Shown piece after piece: positions 38,866-50,704 of a stretch of 64,000 nt of DNA. A program made the position numbers and the translations under genes. This DNA is from Diabrotica undecimpunctata (Eukaryota; Arthropoda; Insecta; Coleoptera; Chrysomelidae): the NCBI RefSeq assembly GCF_040954645.1, contig NC_092810.1:73806660-73870659 (forward strand), in the 5' to 3' direction. Within the stretch, counting starts at the first letter, position 1. Each line of letters begins with the position of its first letter. The notes below the pieces were generated by a model. The model made no database searches. It was not told where the DNA came from and saw only the letters and a program-made list of their open reading frames with translations.

Positions 38866-40009
38866 CATACGAATATTTATACAAAGGGTGAAGACCAGAA
38901 CACAAAACACATTTAACACCTTGACTAGTAACCTTAGGCTGCTTTATGGTACTAACAAAACTAGAGGTAACGGATATTTTACTGAAATATTGAAATGATA
39001 AGGAAATGATCGAGAGTGAGTAGCAAAAGTCAATGAATTAAATTGAAACGAGGTTGTGAGATGTATGCGATACATTTTGTTTTTTAACGTCCAATGTTTA
39101 CTGAAATCTCTCTTATTACAAACAATAAGCAATATGTATAATTTATGTACAATAACATAGTCGGAAGCCACCCAGTGGCAAGCACCCAGGTAAGACATAT
39201 AATATTATAAATTTAATCTATGATATAATAATTAATTTAAACTTCAACTTAACAAAAAAAGACCAGAATAAAAACTTGTTATTTTACCGAACTATGACAC
39301 TATGCTCTGTTTCAAAACGAAGACAATGCAAACAGAAATTAACAATTCAAGACAAAGAAATTATTTAGATTTAAAGAAGCGAGTGCGCTATTTGGTTTTA
39401 AACAAAATCAATCGCAAACAAGTAAAAATATCGATACCCAAGATAAGTAACAGATAGTATAGTAACAAAAGAAATGCGGTTAAATTGTCACACAACAGGT
39501 ATCTAAAGAATGAGTTGGAAAGTACGATAAAAGTTAAATAAAAGTAATTCACAAAAATCAATTAACACAAAAATGTAACACAATGTTAATAAATGATAAA
39601 GGTGATATATTTTATGTATAATCAATATATGATATTAATCAAAATGTGTGATATAAAAGTACATACTTATATTATAAATTATATAAGTAGAAATAAATTA
39701 AAAAATTTTTATGTAAATATGACCAAATTTAATTATGTAAATTAAGTTAAAATAATTCAAAAAATTCAAAGAACCTTTTTTCAGATAATAAATTAAAATA
39801 GAACAAACTTAATAAATAATACAAAATAAAATTAAATGAAGCAAAGTTATATTAATTTATTGATATGTGGCCCGGAGTGACCAAATGTTTTGTGTAAAAC
39901 TTATTGAGGTCGCTGGTTTAATGATTAGAATAATAACAAAAAAAGCAATATTTTGATCGTAAATACATTAGCAATTAAGTTAAATATCACGAAAATACTG
40001 GCGTAAGTC
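38866..40009. other. Unassigned AT-rich sequence
   Basis: No gene or repeat recognised. Confidence 0.5.
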
Positions 40010-40229
40010 ATTAATGTTATCTGTACAAAGAAAAAACACTTACCGTTTGAATATGGTGTATTAATTGTTGCAAGCGAAGTAGAATACTGGTTGAACCCCT
40101 TTTGCTCCTCGTCACCGTCGTCAGTTTTTTACTCATCAAGGGATTTAGCCACTATTCTACTCCGCTTGCTACAAGTCATACACCATGTTAAAACAGTAAG
40201 TGTTTTTTCTTTATACAGATAACATTAAT
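40010..40229. repeat. 220-bp foldback (MITE-like) repeat
   Basis: The left arm TTAATGTTATCTGTACAAAG and following bases are the reverse complement of the right arm ending ACAGATAACATTAA. Arms of about 75-80 bp with several mismatches surround a ~70-nt middle. The right arm also matches 34486-34567. Confidence 0.85.
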
Positions 40230-40440
40230 GAGTTACGAGTTTATAACCAACGACCGGATGGAGTGAGAAGAAGAGGCAGGCCCAGATCACGATTTAAGGA
40301 ACAAGTGGAAGACGACTGTCGATTGTTAAAAGTTTGAAATTGGAAAACCAAGGCGAAGGAGAGGAAGGAATGGAAGCTGATCTGAGAACAGACCAAGACC
40401 CACTATGGGTTGTAGATCCAATGATGATGAATTTTTTATT
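40230..40440 (+). pseudogene. LINE 3' end (RTE-like)
   Basis: GRRGRPRSRFKEQVEDDCRL then NWKTKAKERKEWK and EQTKTHYGL, ending in stops and an ATGATGATGAA tail. This is the C-terminal signature and simple-repeat tail of an endonuclease-RT LINE. Confidence 0.7.
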
Positions 40441-40586
40441 TAGTGTTTTCGTGTTTTGTGTAATAAAATAAGACTTTTCATTTAGATAATTATTAGTTAA
40501 AGGAATGTAGATTCTCCAGAATATAATTTCCCTGTAATCGAAGACATAATTGGCCACAGATACAGTGACAATCTTTAAACAAAAGT

Positions 40587-40990
40587 GTGTTATTGATGAT
40601 ACTGAGAATATTTGAGCGCAAAATACTAAGGAAGATATTTGGACCAACCCAATGCAGCGATAGTTCGTGGAGAATTAAAATGAACCACGAGCTGGATGAA
40701 CTAATGCAGAGCGCAGATATTGTCAGATTTGTAAAATCACAAAGACTAAACTGGCTTGGTCACCTAGAAAGAATGCCAGATAATCGAGCTGTAAAAGTAG
40801 TCCAGAGATGGAAGCCCCAAGGAAACAGAACAAGAGGAAGGCCCCGTAAAAGATGGATAGACGACGTAGAGAGGGATCTTAAAACCATGAACATCAGGCA
40901 GTGGCGAAGGAAAGTATCCGACAGGGCAGAATGGAAGAACATTGTTAAGCAGGCCAAGACTCACAAAGGGTTGTAGCGCCATTAGAAGAA
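40587..40990 (+). pseudogene. LINE C-terminal fragment (RTE-like)
   Basis: The open frame reads RIFERKILRKIFGPTQ, then RLNWLGHLERMPDNRAVKVV and QRWKPQGNRTRGRPRKRWID, WKNIVKQAKTHKGL, then a GAAGAAGAA tail. This is a 5'-truncated insertion of a second LINE family, distinct from the one at 40230. The H.ERM.DNR..K and GRPRKRW signatures are well conserved, so the insertion is fairly recent. Confidence 0.85.
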
Positions 40991-42249
40991 GAAGAAAAAG
41001 TGTTATTGATGATCTATGAATAAAGGACATCGCTGCCGCCACTACTAGTGTCAAACGAAAAATGGCATCTAGCAAGAAAATTTCGAATGAGATCTAGCAA
41101 ATTTGGTGCGATTATTTCAGCTTGCTTGAAAACCAAATTTCCATCGAGTTTGTTAAAACACTGTTTGGTGTGTCATAATTATATAAAAAATGTTTGCTTT
41201 ACCTTGAGAGTTTTCTTGCTTTTGTTTATTTTTAAATACAAATATTTATTATATATTTATTATCTTTTTCACGTGAATACAATTTGGATGGTGTCAAAGC
41301 CATCCAATGGGACAGAACTCAAGGATGTTTGAAGCCGGCCTACAATTTGAATATTTGACTAACTGGAGTATGGCTTTCAAATTCAGGACTTCTAGGACTT
41401 CTAGGACCTAGCGCTGATGGATTGGTTAATGAAGAAGCCACTGTGGCAATAAAACGTCCATATTCTTTCAGAAATAATTAGTTATAGAATCTTAACACCT
41501 CCGAATAAAATTTAGTCTGCAATTCGCACGTTTACAGATAGAAGTAATATGGTCGGACCAAGTTAGGTAGGTTATAACACCAAGGTCGGTATATGAGAAC
41601 ACAGAATCTAATGGTTGACTGTTAATCATTGGCATGGGTGACATATTCTATGGCTTGTCGCAGAGTGCCAGGAAACTTTATACAGAAGGATATGAGTCCT
41701 ATTTTTGGACCCTGGATAATTGTGTCGCGTTGCGAGCTATGTTACCATCATAGGAATGTCAGCAGCACGTACTCCACAGTGTAATATCGGAGCTTAGAGT
41801 TACACCTCAAACGTAACTTCTTTAGTAATTTTTCAGATAACGAGTAAATTGCGCGTGAAGTATTTGAAACCACATTTCTTTATATTTTCTTTCATTTTAG
41901 TTATATTTATGCAACATTATTGATCATCTTAAATTATTTGTACACTAGTATTTTAATTTCTGAAACTACCTATCATTTATAACTACAGGAATTCAAGAAA
42001 TAATTAATTTAATTAATTAAAATGCTCTTACGTGTCTGTGTTCCTAAAAATTAATTATTTTATAGTCCTTGCGTTTAGGACTCCGGATATACTAGGAATA
42101 AAAAAAAATATTATTTTTTAATTATTTACGTTTAATCTGCAAAACAGCATTAAAATATTATAATAATTAAAGTAGAAAACCAATAATACACAAATTTATA
42201 ATTCAATTTTCGTATCCTCATCACAAACACACTCGTTTGGTGATTGTGA
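40991..42249. other. Unassigned sequence
   Basis: No supported feature apart from a short AGGACTTCT repeat near 41,390. Small open frames carry no motif. Confidence 0.45.
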
Positions 42250-42960
42250 ACAGGCTATTAACGACCGGTTAAATGGGCGATAAATTGGGTGTTATCCTAC
42301 TGCCATAAAGGTCTAGCAGGTCATTTAATTTTTCTGTAGCTATAGGCAACATGCCTCGTGTCTGTTGATATGCCAGTTTAAGCAAAAATTTTTGGGTGCT
42401 TTGCGTCATCATGAAATTTGTTAGAAGAAGGAATTCTTTTTACTGTACTTTTCATAACTCTCCTGCATTTTGAGCTTTTCCGCAGATGATCCAGATTTGT
42501 ACTTAAAGCAAGTGTCACATATCGTGACGAAGTACGTGAAATTATAAATAAAACCCATCATTAAATGTTTGCCTATATAATTTTGTTCAGGCTTTATGCC
42601 ATTTTCGAGGGAGTTATCTATGTACAAGTGACACATTATTGAAATATTTAGCTCAGGATTTAAATATACTGTCTTTCCTGTAGTAGTGTGAAATCACTAT
42701 AGGAACTGACTTTATGATCTCTTATGAAGTTTTTATTATTTTTTGGGCGCTTTAATCCAGGATCGGTCTTTCTTCTAAAACCTGCGGGAACAATGTTACA
42801 TATGTTCCGATCTTGTTTTAAAATATTCTGTTCAAAAGTTTCGGTAATATCCAAAGTCATTAAAAAAAATCCTTGGCATACCGCAATTTTTTCATTATTG
42901 TTAACCTTGAGATCTTCGAGATGTCTCAGCTTGTGTCCTTGTTAAAATCTTTAGTTTTTC
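42250..42960 (-). pseudogene. Remnant of an insect multicopy gene family
   Basis: Minus-strand pieces in order: NNEKIAVCQGFFLMTLDITE, GFRRKTDPGLKRPKN, VSSYSDFTLLQERQYI, ISIMCHLYIDNSLENGIKPE, TICDTCFKYKSGSSAEKLKM, and after a gap RGMLPIATEKLNDLLDL. Order and motifs (VC..FFL.TLDI; C..C.....; SEKL) resemble an abundant uncharacterised insect family often linked to mobile DNA. Enzymatic function unknown. Several stops; the N-terminus is cut off by the LINE at 42962. Confidence 0.55.
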
Positions 42961-42961
42961 T

Positions 42962-43875
42962 TTGACAAATTGGCAAATATATTGGCTTGCTTTCACCCAT
43001 GGGAACAAGAATCATAGGAGACTTCACCACACCAACGGGGGTCCTACAATGTTGTTCCAAATCTCCAACTCTATTCAAAATATACTTAGAGAAAGCTTTG
43101 ACTACATGGAAAAGAAAATGCGAAGGCATGGGAGTACTGGTACGAAACGAATAACTACATACGTTAAGCTTTGCAGAGTGATCGCACAAGTGCATCAAGT
43201 AGTGATTGCACAAGACCAAGAAGACCTCAGTTACATAATGAAGAAGCTACAATACCAAGGCTGGCCGCTAGATATCAACCTCGCGAAAACATAGTACCTA
43301 TCTACAAGTGAAGAAGACATAGAAGATTTGCAGATTGACGAAAACGTAACAATCAAAGAAAAGGATAAATTCAAATACTTGCGAAATTCAAAGAATATTG
43401 GGACAAACAAAAACAGAAATCCGACAACTTAACTCAGTATGGTGGGATAGACACCTAAATAAGAAGACAAAAACACGGATTTATAAAACATTAGTGCGAA
43501 GTATTATGACACATGGGGCTAAAAATTGGATTATAAACAAGAGTAAGATAGTAGCAACAGAGATGGAATGCCTGCGAAGATGCTGTAGAGTAACACGAAT
43601 GGATAGGAGAAGTAATGACGAAATAAAGCAAAGAAGTTCAATAGAAACAGACATACTAACATATATAGAACGAAAAAGACTAAAGTGGTATGGACATGTA
43701 AGGAGAACTAGCGACAGCAGATGGATAAAGAGAATAACCGAATGGAGCCCCATAGGAAGGAGGAAAACACGACGACCTCGAAGATCCAGGAGGAACGAAG
43801 TAGACGACGCCATGAGTAAGAGAGGCCTAATCAATGGAGCATGGGACAACAGAAATGGAAACGGTTGAGCAAGGG
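42962..43875 (+). pseudogene. LINE RT to C-terminus (RTE-like), frameshifted
   Basis: Frame 1 (42962-43294): NILRESFDYMEKKMRRHGST, VKLCRVIAQVHQVVIAQDQE and DLSYIMKKLQYQGWPLDINL. Then a stop, LQIDENVTIKEKDKFKYL, and a shift at about 43385 into RIYKTLVRSIMTHGAKNW, RRKTRRPRRSRR and the end. These are the regions around and after RT motif C (DD replaced) and the YLG, TYG..W and GRP..RW-type C-terminus. It runs into (TA)n. Confidence 0.85.
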
Positions 43876-43880
43876 ATCCC

Positions 43881-43883
<3 letters not shown>

Positions 43884-43941
<58 letters not shown>
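43884..43941. repeat. (TA)n microsatellite
   Basis: 58 bp of TA between the LINE end and the foldback PLE fragment. Confidence 0.97.
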
Positions 43942-43946
<5 letters not shown>

Positions 43947-44058
43947 CAATGGTATTCTGGGTTTGATTCCGCGTTAAATGTCATTGACACATTTAACGCG
44001 GAGTCAAATCCGGAATACCATTGATATAACATACAGCTCCCGCGGATATATCAAAACT

Positions 44059-44061
<3 letters not shown>
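43942..44061. repeat. Foldback fragment of the PLE 5' coding region
   Basis: TTTAACGCGGAGTCAAAT...CCGGAAT, then CATACAGCTCCCGCGGA and ATATCAAAACTAAC, closely match PLE positions about 24895-24965 (coding RSQTRKNSDSTYSSRGNLK). The first ~45 bp is present again in inverted orientation (43943-43990), making a hairpin with a short TCATTGA-like loop. (TA)n lies on both sides. Confidence 0.85.

Positions 44062-44120
<59 letters not shown>
44062..44120. repeat. (TA)n microsatellite
   Basis: 59 bp of TA truncating the PLE fragment on one side and starting the next foldback element on the other. Confidence 0.97.
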
Positions 44121-44124
<4 letters not shown>

Positions 44125-44860
44125 AAAAAGAAGTACGACCGTTAATCCAATATAAATAAGGATCACTCGAAGAGTGGTGGGTTTCTCGGTCAAAAGGTGG
44201 AGAAAAAAGACAAAGAAGTTGGCTACTTCATCTATTTATTGAAGACGTTTCGCTCTCTAATCAGGAATCATCATCATTTCATCTAAAAAGCACAATATGA
44301 AAAATCAAACATCCATAGACAAGTCAATACAAATATATTGACATGTAGCAGTCAATGGTGTAAAATGTAAAGAAGCTTAAGATAATAGACATCAATAATT
44401 AGTTGTATAAACAATAAATTGAAACTAGATACAGTTTACAATTTGATTCAAATGTAGCACAGCAAAAGACCATGTGGTTATGGTTCATGTAATTTACCAT
44501 ACAATTTACATACTTTTTTAAATTACATGTACAATAACCACATGGTCTTTTGCTGTGCTATGTTTGAACCAAACTGTAAACTGTATCTAGTTTCAATTTA
44601 TTGTTTATACATCTAATTATTGATGTCTATTATCTTAAGCTTCTTTACATTTTACACCATTGACTGCTACATGTCAATATATTTGTATTGACTTGTCTAT
44701 GGATGTTTGATTTTTCATATTGTGCTTTTTAGATGAAATGATGATGATTCCTGATTAGAGAGCGAAACGTCTTCAATAAATAGATGAAGTAGCCAACTTC
44801 TTTGTCTTTTTTCTCCACCTTTTGACCGAGAAACCCACCACTCTTCGAGTGGTGGGAAAT
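44121..44860. mobile_element. Palindromic PLE-related element
   Basis: Left: TCGAAAAAAGAAGTACGACC, then CACTCGAAGAGTG, TCTCGGTCAAAAGGTGGAG and ~340 bp that return inverted up to CCACCACTCTTCGAGTGGTGG at 44838-44857. The arms are almost identical except close to the middle (~44,455-44,560), where they diverge and the loop reads TTTACATACTTTTTT. Both arms carry CCTGATTAGAGAGCGAAACG (44,750-44,775 and inverted 44,250-44,275), a degenerate hammerhead-like core with helix II lost. Its right edge interrupts jockey ORF2. No protein encoded. Confidence 0.75.
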
Positions 44861-44864
44861 ACAG

Positions 44865-46063
44865 GGTCAAAATTTTCATTGGAAGACATTTCTCTGTAGT
44901 TTTTAGCTAATGTATTAACAATTTCAAGAGGAGAGGTGACAATTTGACTACCTATTTTGAGACTAGATATTGGGGATGACTCCTTTATACCAGAAATTTT
45001 ACGTATTTTCTTTTATACTTCTCTTACAGGAGTGGAGCTGTTAATGCTAGAGACATATTGGACCCAACTGGATTTTTTTGTTTGATTTATTAAACGTTGA
45101 GCTCTGGCCTTCATTTTTTTGTAGTTAATTTTATTTTCGAGTGTTTTATGCTTCTTAAATCTATTAAAAGCTGTTTTGCTGGCACGTACTGCTTCGTTAC
45201 ACTCCGAATTCCACCAAGGCACAGAAACATGATTTTTAATGGGCTTTGTTTTGCTGATGAAGAGCTCCGCACTCTGCAGAATGACACTATTAAAAGTACC
45301 TAAAGAATCGTTAATATTATCATTCAGTATAAGACTCTCCAAAGCCTTATCTATATAATTTTCAAAATCGATCCACTTAGCCGAATTTATATTCCATTTG
45401 GGCAAGAAGGATATTGGGGAAGGCTGACCTGAGAGATTCTCAATGGTAATAGGGTGATGGTCGCTACCATAAGTATACTCAAGAACATTCCAAGAGAGAC
45501 GCGGAGCAAGACCTGGATCACAGAGGCTTAAATCTATCACGGAGGATTCTCCAGTGCAGATGTTAAATCTTGTAGGTGAACCATCATTCTTTTCTAAAAG
45601 TTTTCCTCTGTGATCACTACGCTTAGATCCCCAAATAAAGTTATGACCGTTAAAATCACCTACGATGATTCGAGGAGAGGGTATCTGTTCGATAAGACTT
45701 TTTAAATCTTCATATGTAGCTGAAGAACTAGATGGAAGGTAAATGTTACAAATAAAAATTGGAACGGGAGCGGTGATCTCTATAACTATAGTTTCAATGT
45801 TACTATTGACAGGAAAAACATTTGCAACCAAAGATTTTTTGACAAGTGTCATAACACCACCTGAAGAGAAATTATTGTCATGTACTCTATCTTTTCTAAA
45901 AATGTTAAAATATTTGGAATTGTAGTTTTTTTGGGGGTTTAAATTTGTTTCTTGGAGACATATTATTTCGGTAGAGAATTCAGAAATAAGTTTTTGTAAG
46001 GTTGGGAGTCGATGGAAAAATCCATCTATATTCCATTGCAGTAGTTTAGTGAATTGTATTATA
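44865..46063 (-). pseudogene. Jockey LINE ORF2, endonuclease part, truncated
   Basis: Starts near 46063 with KLLQWNIDGFFHRLPTLQKL, followed by EIICLQETNLN (catalytic Glu), FICNIYLPSSSS, RIIVGDFNGHNFIWGS, SVIDLSLCD and YGSDHHPITI (catalytic SDH): an APE-type endonuclease complete in motifs. Then comes the linker VPWWNSECNEAVRASKTAFN. A stop interrupts at VREV (45013), but the frame resumes (KKISGIKESSPISSLK) to about 44865, where the palindromic element cuts it off before RT. No ATG is apparent at the start, as for overlapping LINE ORFs. Confidence 0.9.
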
Positions 46064-46079
46064 TACGAAAAATATGAAT

Positions 46080-47393
46080 TTACGGGTTAACCTGAGATGA
46101 CTCGCCCTCGGATTCAGAAATGTCGTTACCCAAGTGCCGGAGGATTTTCTTTCTTAAGAAGGTGATATAACGTTTGGTTGATCTATCTTTTAATTGCGGA
46201 TGAACTTTAGTTAACATATGAACTAATCCCAAAAGGTCAGAAGTAAACTCTTGAAGAATTATGTTAGAAGGATCTTGCACGCCGCTAACATTGCTTAGAA
46301 GTAGATTTAATTGGTCAAAATTGAGAACAAATGTGGGTAAATGATTTTAGATAAAATCTTTGGCAGGTTCAAGGTCATATGATTTTGTTGATTTTATGCA
46401 TGTAGGCTCCTCGTTGCTTTTAACTTTCTTGGCTCTAGGTTTGGATGTAGGTACAGCAAATGATTTTTCTGTATGGGTTGTTTCTGGAGACGTAAGAACA
46501 TCATTGATACTACGTTTTGGCTGAAGATCGATATTGATTACTTTGCAGCTTTCCAAGGTGTTGACTTCTTCTTGACCATTAGGATTGCTCAGATTATTTG
46601 CTAATTTTTCTTGGACGGAAATTTGTTCGTTTGATATGGATGTTGATGCAGGTTGAGGCATGATGTCAGGGGTGAAAGAAGTAGTAGATTGACTGTTATT
46701 AGAATCAATTAAATTTGTTGTTGATTCTAGTTTATCGGGACAGTTGGTGGCGATATGTCCAGACTTTTTGCAGTTATAACAGGCCATAGTTTCTTGAGAT
46801 AAGAATATTCGATATGTTGTATTATCGAAGTCTAAGGTGAATGAGTCGGGTAAGGAGATATTATGGGGACTGACATATATTTGTCTTCTGAAACTTAAAA
46901 TAGGATTATATTCCGGAAGGGTGGAACTGATTTTCAGAAAAGTGACAGGAGAGACCATATTAAGTCCAATACTTTGTAGATAATCAACTAACAGACTATG
47001 TGGTATTGTTGGACATACGTTTGAAAAAACAATACGTTCCGCTGGTGAGATTAATCTTCTAGCTTGTACAATATTGTTCTGGATTTGTATGTGTCCATGG
47101 TTTTGCATGAATTCGTCCACGATTTTTTTATTTGCAAGGTACATGCAAATCCGATTATTGGATAGTCGGGAGGAAAATATTATATTTTTGGGATGAATTA
47201 GGTTACCCAAAGGAATTAAGTAATCTTGCAGTCGAGTATTTTCTAAAGCGCTGAAGACAATTGCTTGGTGTTTTGAGGGAAATTGTGTAGAAGCTGCTGA
47301 TGAATAGGTTTTATTGGTATTTGTCTGTAATTGCGATACTTGTGGTATGTTAGAGAGACTCTGAATATTAGGTTCCATTTTTGATTTTAACAC
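46080..47393 (-). pseudogene. Jockey LINE ORF1 (gag-like) with one in-frame stop
   Basis: About 437 codons from ATG 47393 to TAA 46080, interrupted by a single TAA at 46347-46349 with the frame unchanged on either side (EPAKDFI, stop, NHLPTFVLNFDQL). An RRM-like region (ERIVFSNVCPTIPHSLLVDY, LQSIGLNMVSPVTFLK) precedes one zinc knuckle, CYNCKKSGHIATNC. The C-terminal helix set (QEFTSDLLGLVHMLTKVHPQ) ends in an acidic tail. It binds element RNA in related LINEs. ORF2 begins within ~20 nt of its stop. Confidence 0.9.
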
Positions 47394-47690
47394 GGAACAT
47401 GTGTTTAAAAATAATACGGACCTGCCTAGTAATCAAACAGGTAGTAAAACTGGAATAATATTTCTTGAGTCGTATCTTATTGATAATTGTTAAATTAAAA
47501 ATCAACCAAAAACTGGTTGATCACGTTATATTAATGAAAACTAATATGATGTGTTCACTTACTGGTGTTTCATGTAATTGTCACTTAACTATTTATAAAT
47601 AAACTGTTATAATTACTGCATAAAATTTGCAAATTTGTTGAGACCAAAATAAACACGCCTTTCGGTGGCTCATTCGGGGCCGAACTCCCC
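47394..47690 (-). other. Jockey LINE 5' untranslated region
   Basis: Sequence between the ORF1 start and the point at 47690 where LTR-like sequence (ATAATATAATTTTAATTTC) starts. On the minus strand it begins GGGGAGTTCGGCCCCGAATG. The jockey therefore inserted into, or next to, a gypsy LTR copy. Confidence 0.6.
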
Positions 47691-48583
47691 ATAATATAAT
47701 TTTAATTTCTTCCAATATCCATCCAATATTCTTCTAATATACTTTTTAAATCTTCAATACTTATTTGTGTATAATTATAAATGTGCATTAAAATATATGC
47801 ATAATTTTTAATCTTCATTTAACTCACTATATTAAACAATTGGACTATTTGTAACTGATTGACTGACTCCAACTAACTTTCATATTTCTTACTAAACTTT
47901 TCTGACTGACTTCTTGAAAATTCTGAACAATTTACTTCACTAACTAAATGTGTCTACTAACTTTCATAATAAACTGGACTCATAGTAACTGTAACTCATA
48001 ACTGATCCACTCTAATCCAAATCACCGGGTATTTATATCTTTTTTTTTTCTGTTCTAGAATCATCTGGCAATAAATCATGTTCCATTTGTTCTATTAAAT
48101 ACATGTCTGAATTTTCTGGAACAAACCATTTCGCAAACATGGCCATCTCCGGTGATCTAGAGAATTCCACTCTTTTCTATTAATAATTTTGTTGACATTT
48201 AGGCTTTTCAGATCAGAATAAACACTTAAATCAGTAAATATATATAAATTAAACATTTTAAACTAACATTATTATTATAACCCCACTTATATTCCTAATT
48301 ATTTAAAATGTCACTTGGAGAGTAAGTATATCTGTCTGTCACTCACATATGTATAGTTGGTTGCCTAGTCACATGGCTCACTTAAATATATCTACCACAT
48401 TATAATTACTAAAATACAACTTTTTACAATTATTATATGCTAATTTCTTAAAAATGCCCTCACATAAATATATTTTTATTAAATTCTCTAGTATATAACT
48501 TCTTAAAATAAACAAATACTTTTTATATCTAATATTATTTAGTATATAACTTATAAATTATTTTCTTTAAACACTAATCATAT

Positions 48584-48584
<1 letters not shown>
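47691..48584 (-). repeat. Gypsy LTR, partial (adjacent to jockey)
   Basis: Matches the part of the complete LTR beginning near 49278 and extends to its outer edge (CACTAATCATATCAA). It lacks the other half and closely resembles 60811-61243 in its right portion. Confidence 0.8.

Positions 48585-48659
<75 letters not shown>
48585..48659. repeat. (TA)n between LTR copies
   Basis: 75 bp of TA flanked by ATATCAA and TTGATAT. Confidence 0.97.
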
Positions 48660-48661
<2 letters not shown>

Positions 48662-48796
48662 ATATGATGTGTTGTTTGTTTGAATGATGAGCAATAAGTA
48701 TTTTTAATAATATAGTATATAGGGTTTTTATCGCGGTTCTCAAAGAATTAGTTTGTAAGTACTTTTTTAAATTATCTTTATTATAACTATTATGAA

Positions 48797-48864
<68 letters not shown>

Positions 48865-50177
48865 AACCTAGCCAATGTAAATTTAAAATAAACTATCTTT
48901 AAATTGATATTCTTATAAAACTAATTAAATTCTATGGACAATGTAAAATTTAAACAAACTATCTTCAAAATTGAAACTGTTATGACACTAACTAAATTAT
49001 ATTAACAAAATTTTGTACCTTTCTTTCACTGAATGCCTAAATGAACTGTTTTCCACTATATAGATTCTAATCACCACTAACTGTCTTCGTACTTCGGTTA
49101 TCCTTGTTTTTGGGAAATTACTTTTTCCAATTATCAGCTTCTACCAATTTAAGATATATTTTTCTTCACCAGCATTTATAAACCACCAAGCAAACCAGCA
49201 AAACAGCATTTATATTTATTCTTCTTTTCAATATACCAATATCCAATTATTATAAGTTGATTTATACTAATCTCCAATCATAATATAATTTTAATTTCTT
49301 CCAATATACATTCAATATTCTTCTAATATACTTTTTTAATCTTCAATAATTATTTGTGTATAATTATAAATGTGCATTAAAATATATGCATAATTTTTAA
49401 TCTTCATTTACCTCACTATATTAAACAATTGGACTATTTGTAACTGAATGGACTGGACCTACTTTCTTACTAAAACTTTTCTGACTGCACTATCTTGAAA
49501 ATTCTGAACAATTGACTTCACTAACTAAATGAGTTTATCTTCTACTAACTTTCATAATAAAACTGGCCATCTTATAACTTTCTGACTGACTTACTAAAAA
49601 ACTGTCTCTTGAATCCAAATCACGGGTATTTATATCTTTTTGGATGTTCTAGAATCATCTGGTAAGAGATCATGTTCCATTTGTTCTATTACTTCTATAT
49701 GGATGTTCTCGAAAAAAAAAATATGTTCGTTCCACAGACATAACCATTATTTCGAGAATGTTCGACCGTAAACAATGGTCAAATTCTGCATTCTGGAGAA
49801 TTCGTTAATGTTCTATTGATAATTTTGTTTACATTTAGGCTTTTCAGATCAGAATAAACATTTAAATCATTAAATATATATAAATTAAACATTTTAAACT
49901 AACATTATTATTATAACCCCACTTTATATTTCTAAAAATTCTTAATTTCTGTCAGTCACTTACTGTATAGTTGCCTATGCACATGGATCACTTAAATATA
50001 TTTACAACATTAAAATACAACTTTTTACAATTATTATATGCTAATTTCTTAAAAATGCCCTCACATAAATAATTTTTATTAAATTCTCTAGTATATAACT
50101 TATTAAAATAACCAAATATCTAATATTATCTAATGTGTAACTTATAAATTAATTTTTTAAATAATATCATTTCAACA
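48660..50177 (-). repeat. Gypsy 3' LTR
   Basis: About 1.5 kb. In element sense it begins TGTTGAAATGATAT (at 50177) and ends CATCATA plus AACA-like bases (here diverged to ATCA at the TA junction), fitting TG...CA LTR ends. It contains an internal (CA)n-(TA)n tract (48797-48860). The internal region lies at higher coordinates, so the element runs on the minus strand. Confidence 0.85.
48797..48860. repeat. (CA)n(TA)n tract inside the LTR
   Basis: A run of CA followed by 50 bp of TA; present at the same LTR position in other copies with different lengths (55858, 60716, 61446, 63047). Confidence 0.97.
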
Positions 50178-50704
50178 CCCTAAAATTAAATTTAAAATAA
50201 ATAATTTACTTATCATTTTTTTTAATATTAATTTTCTTATCCACATACCTGAGTAATTATAATAAATGAAATAATTTAATTTCCTATTTTAATTGTTCTA
50301 TCAAATACATCCCTGTTCGCTGTCTATGTCAAACTGTCATGTCAAATGGAGCAATTGAAAATGGAGGCTATCAGAAAATAAACATATAATCTAATCATCT
50401 ATTATTGTGTTATGTTTATTTATAAACAAAATCTAGGAATTATTTCCATTCAACAGGCTTTCATCCATATGAATTGGTAAGTTTTACACTTTATTAGGTA
50501 TATTAGAAAGACATTTATAAATTCAATTTTGTATCTAACCCCAAATTATGATTTTTAGGGTACAAAATAATTTCCATATGTACAAAATTCAACAAGTATG
50601 ATGTCAAATTGATTCACAACAAAGAAATCTACCATCTATCTATGAAATGGATCTATCAGTAAGTTATTAGTGTTATTATATTTGTGTTAAAGGTATAGAA
50701 AACA
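50178..50704 (-). other. Gypsy 3' untranslated region and polypurine-like edge
   Basis: Between the pol stop and the 3' LTR. In sense it ends AATTTTAGGG next to the LTR's TGTT, a weak polypurine tract. No env-like frame is found. Confidence 0.6.

Noticed and set aside
44750..44790. Functional hammerhead in the palindromic element
   Set aside because: Core reads CTGATTA with the catalytic G lost, and helix II has only one possible pair; recorded only as a remnant.
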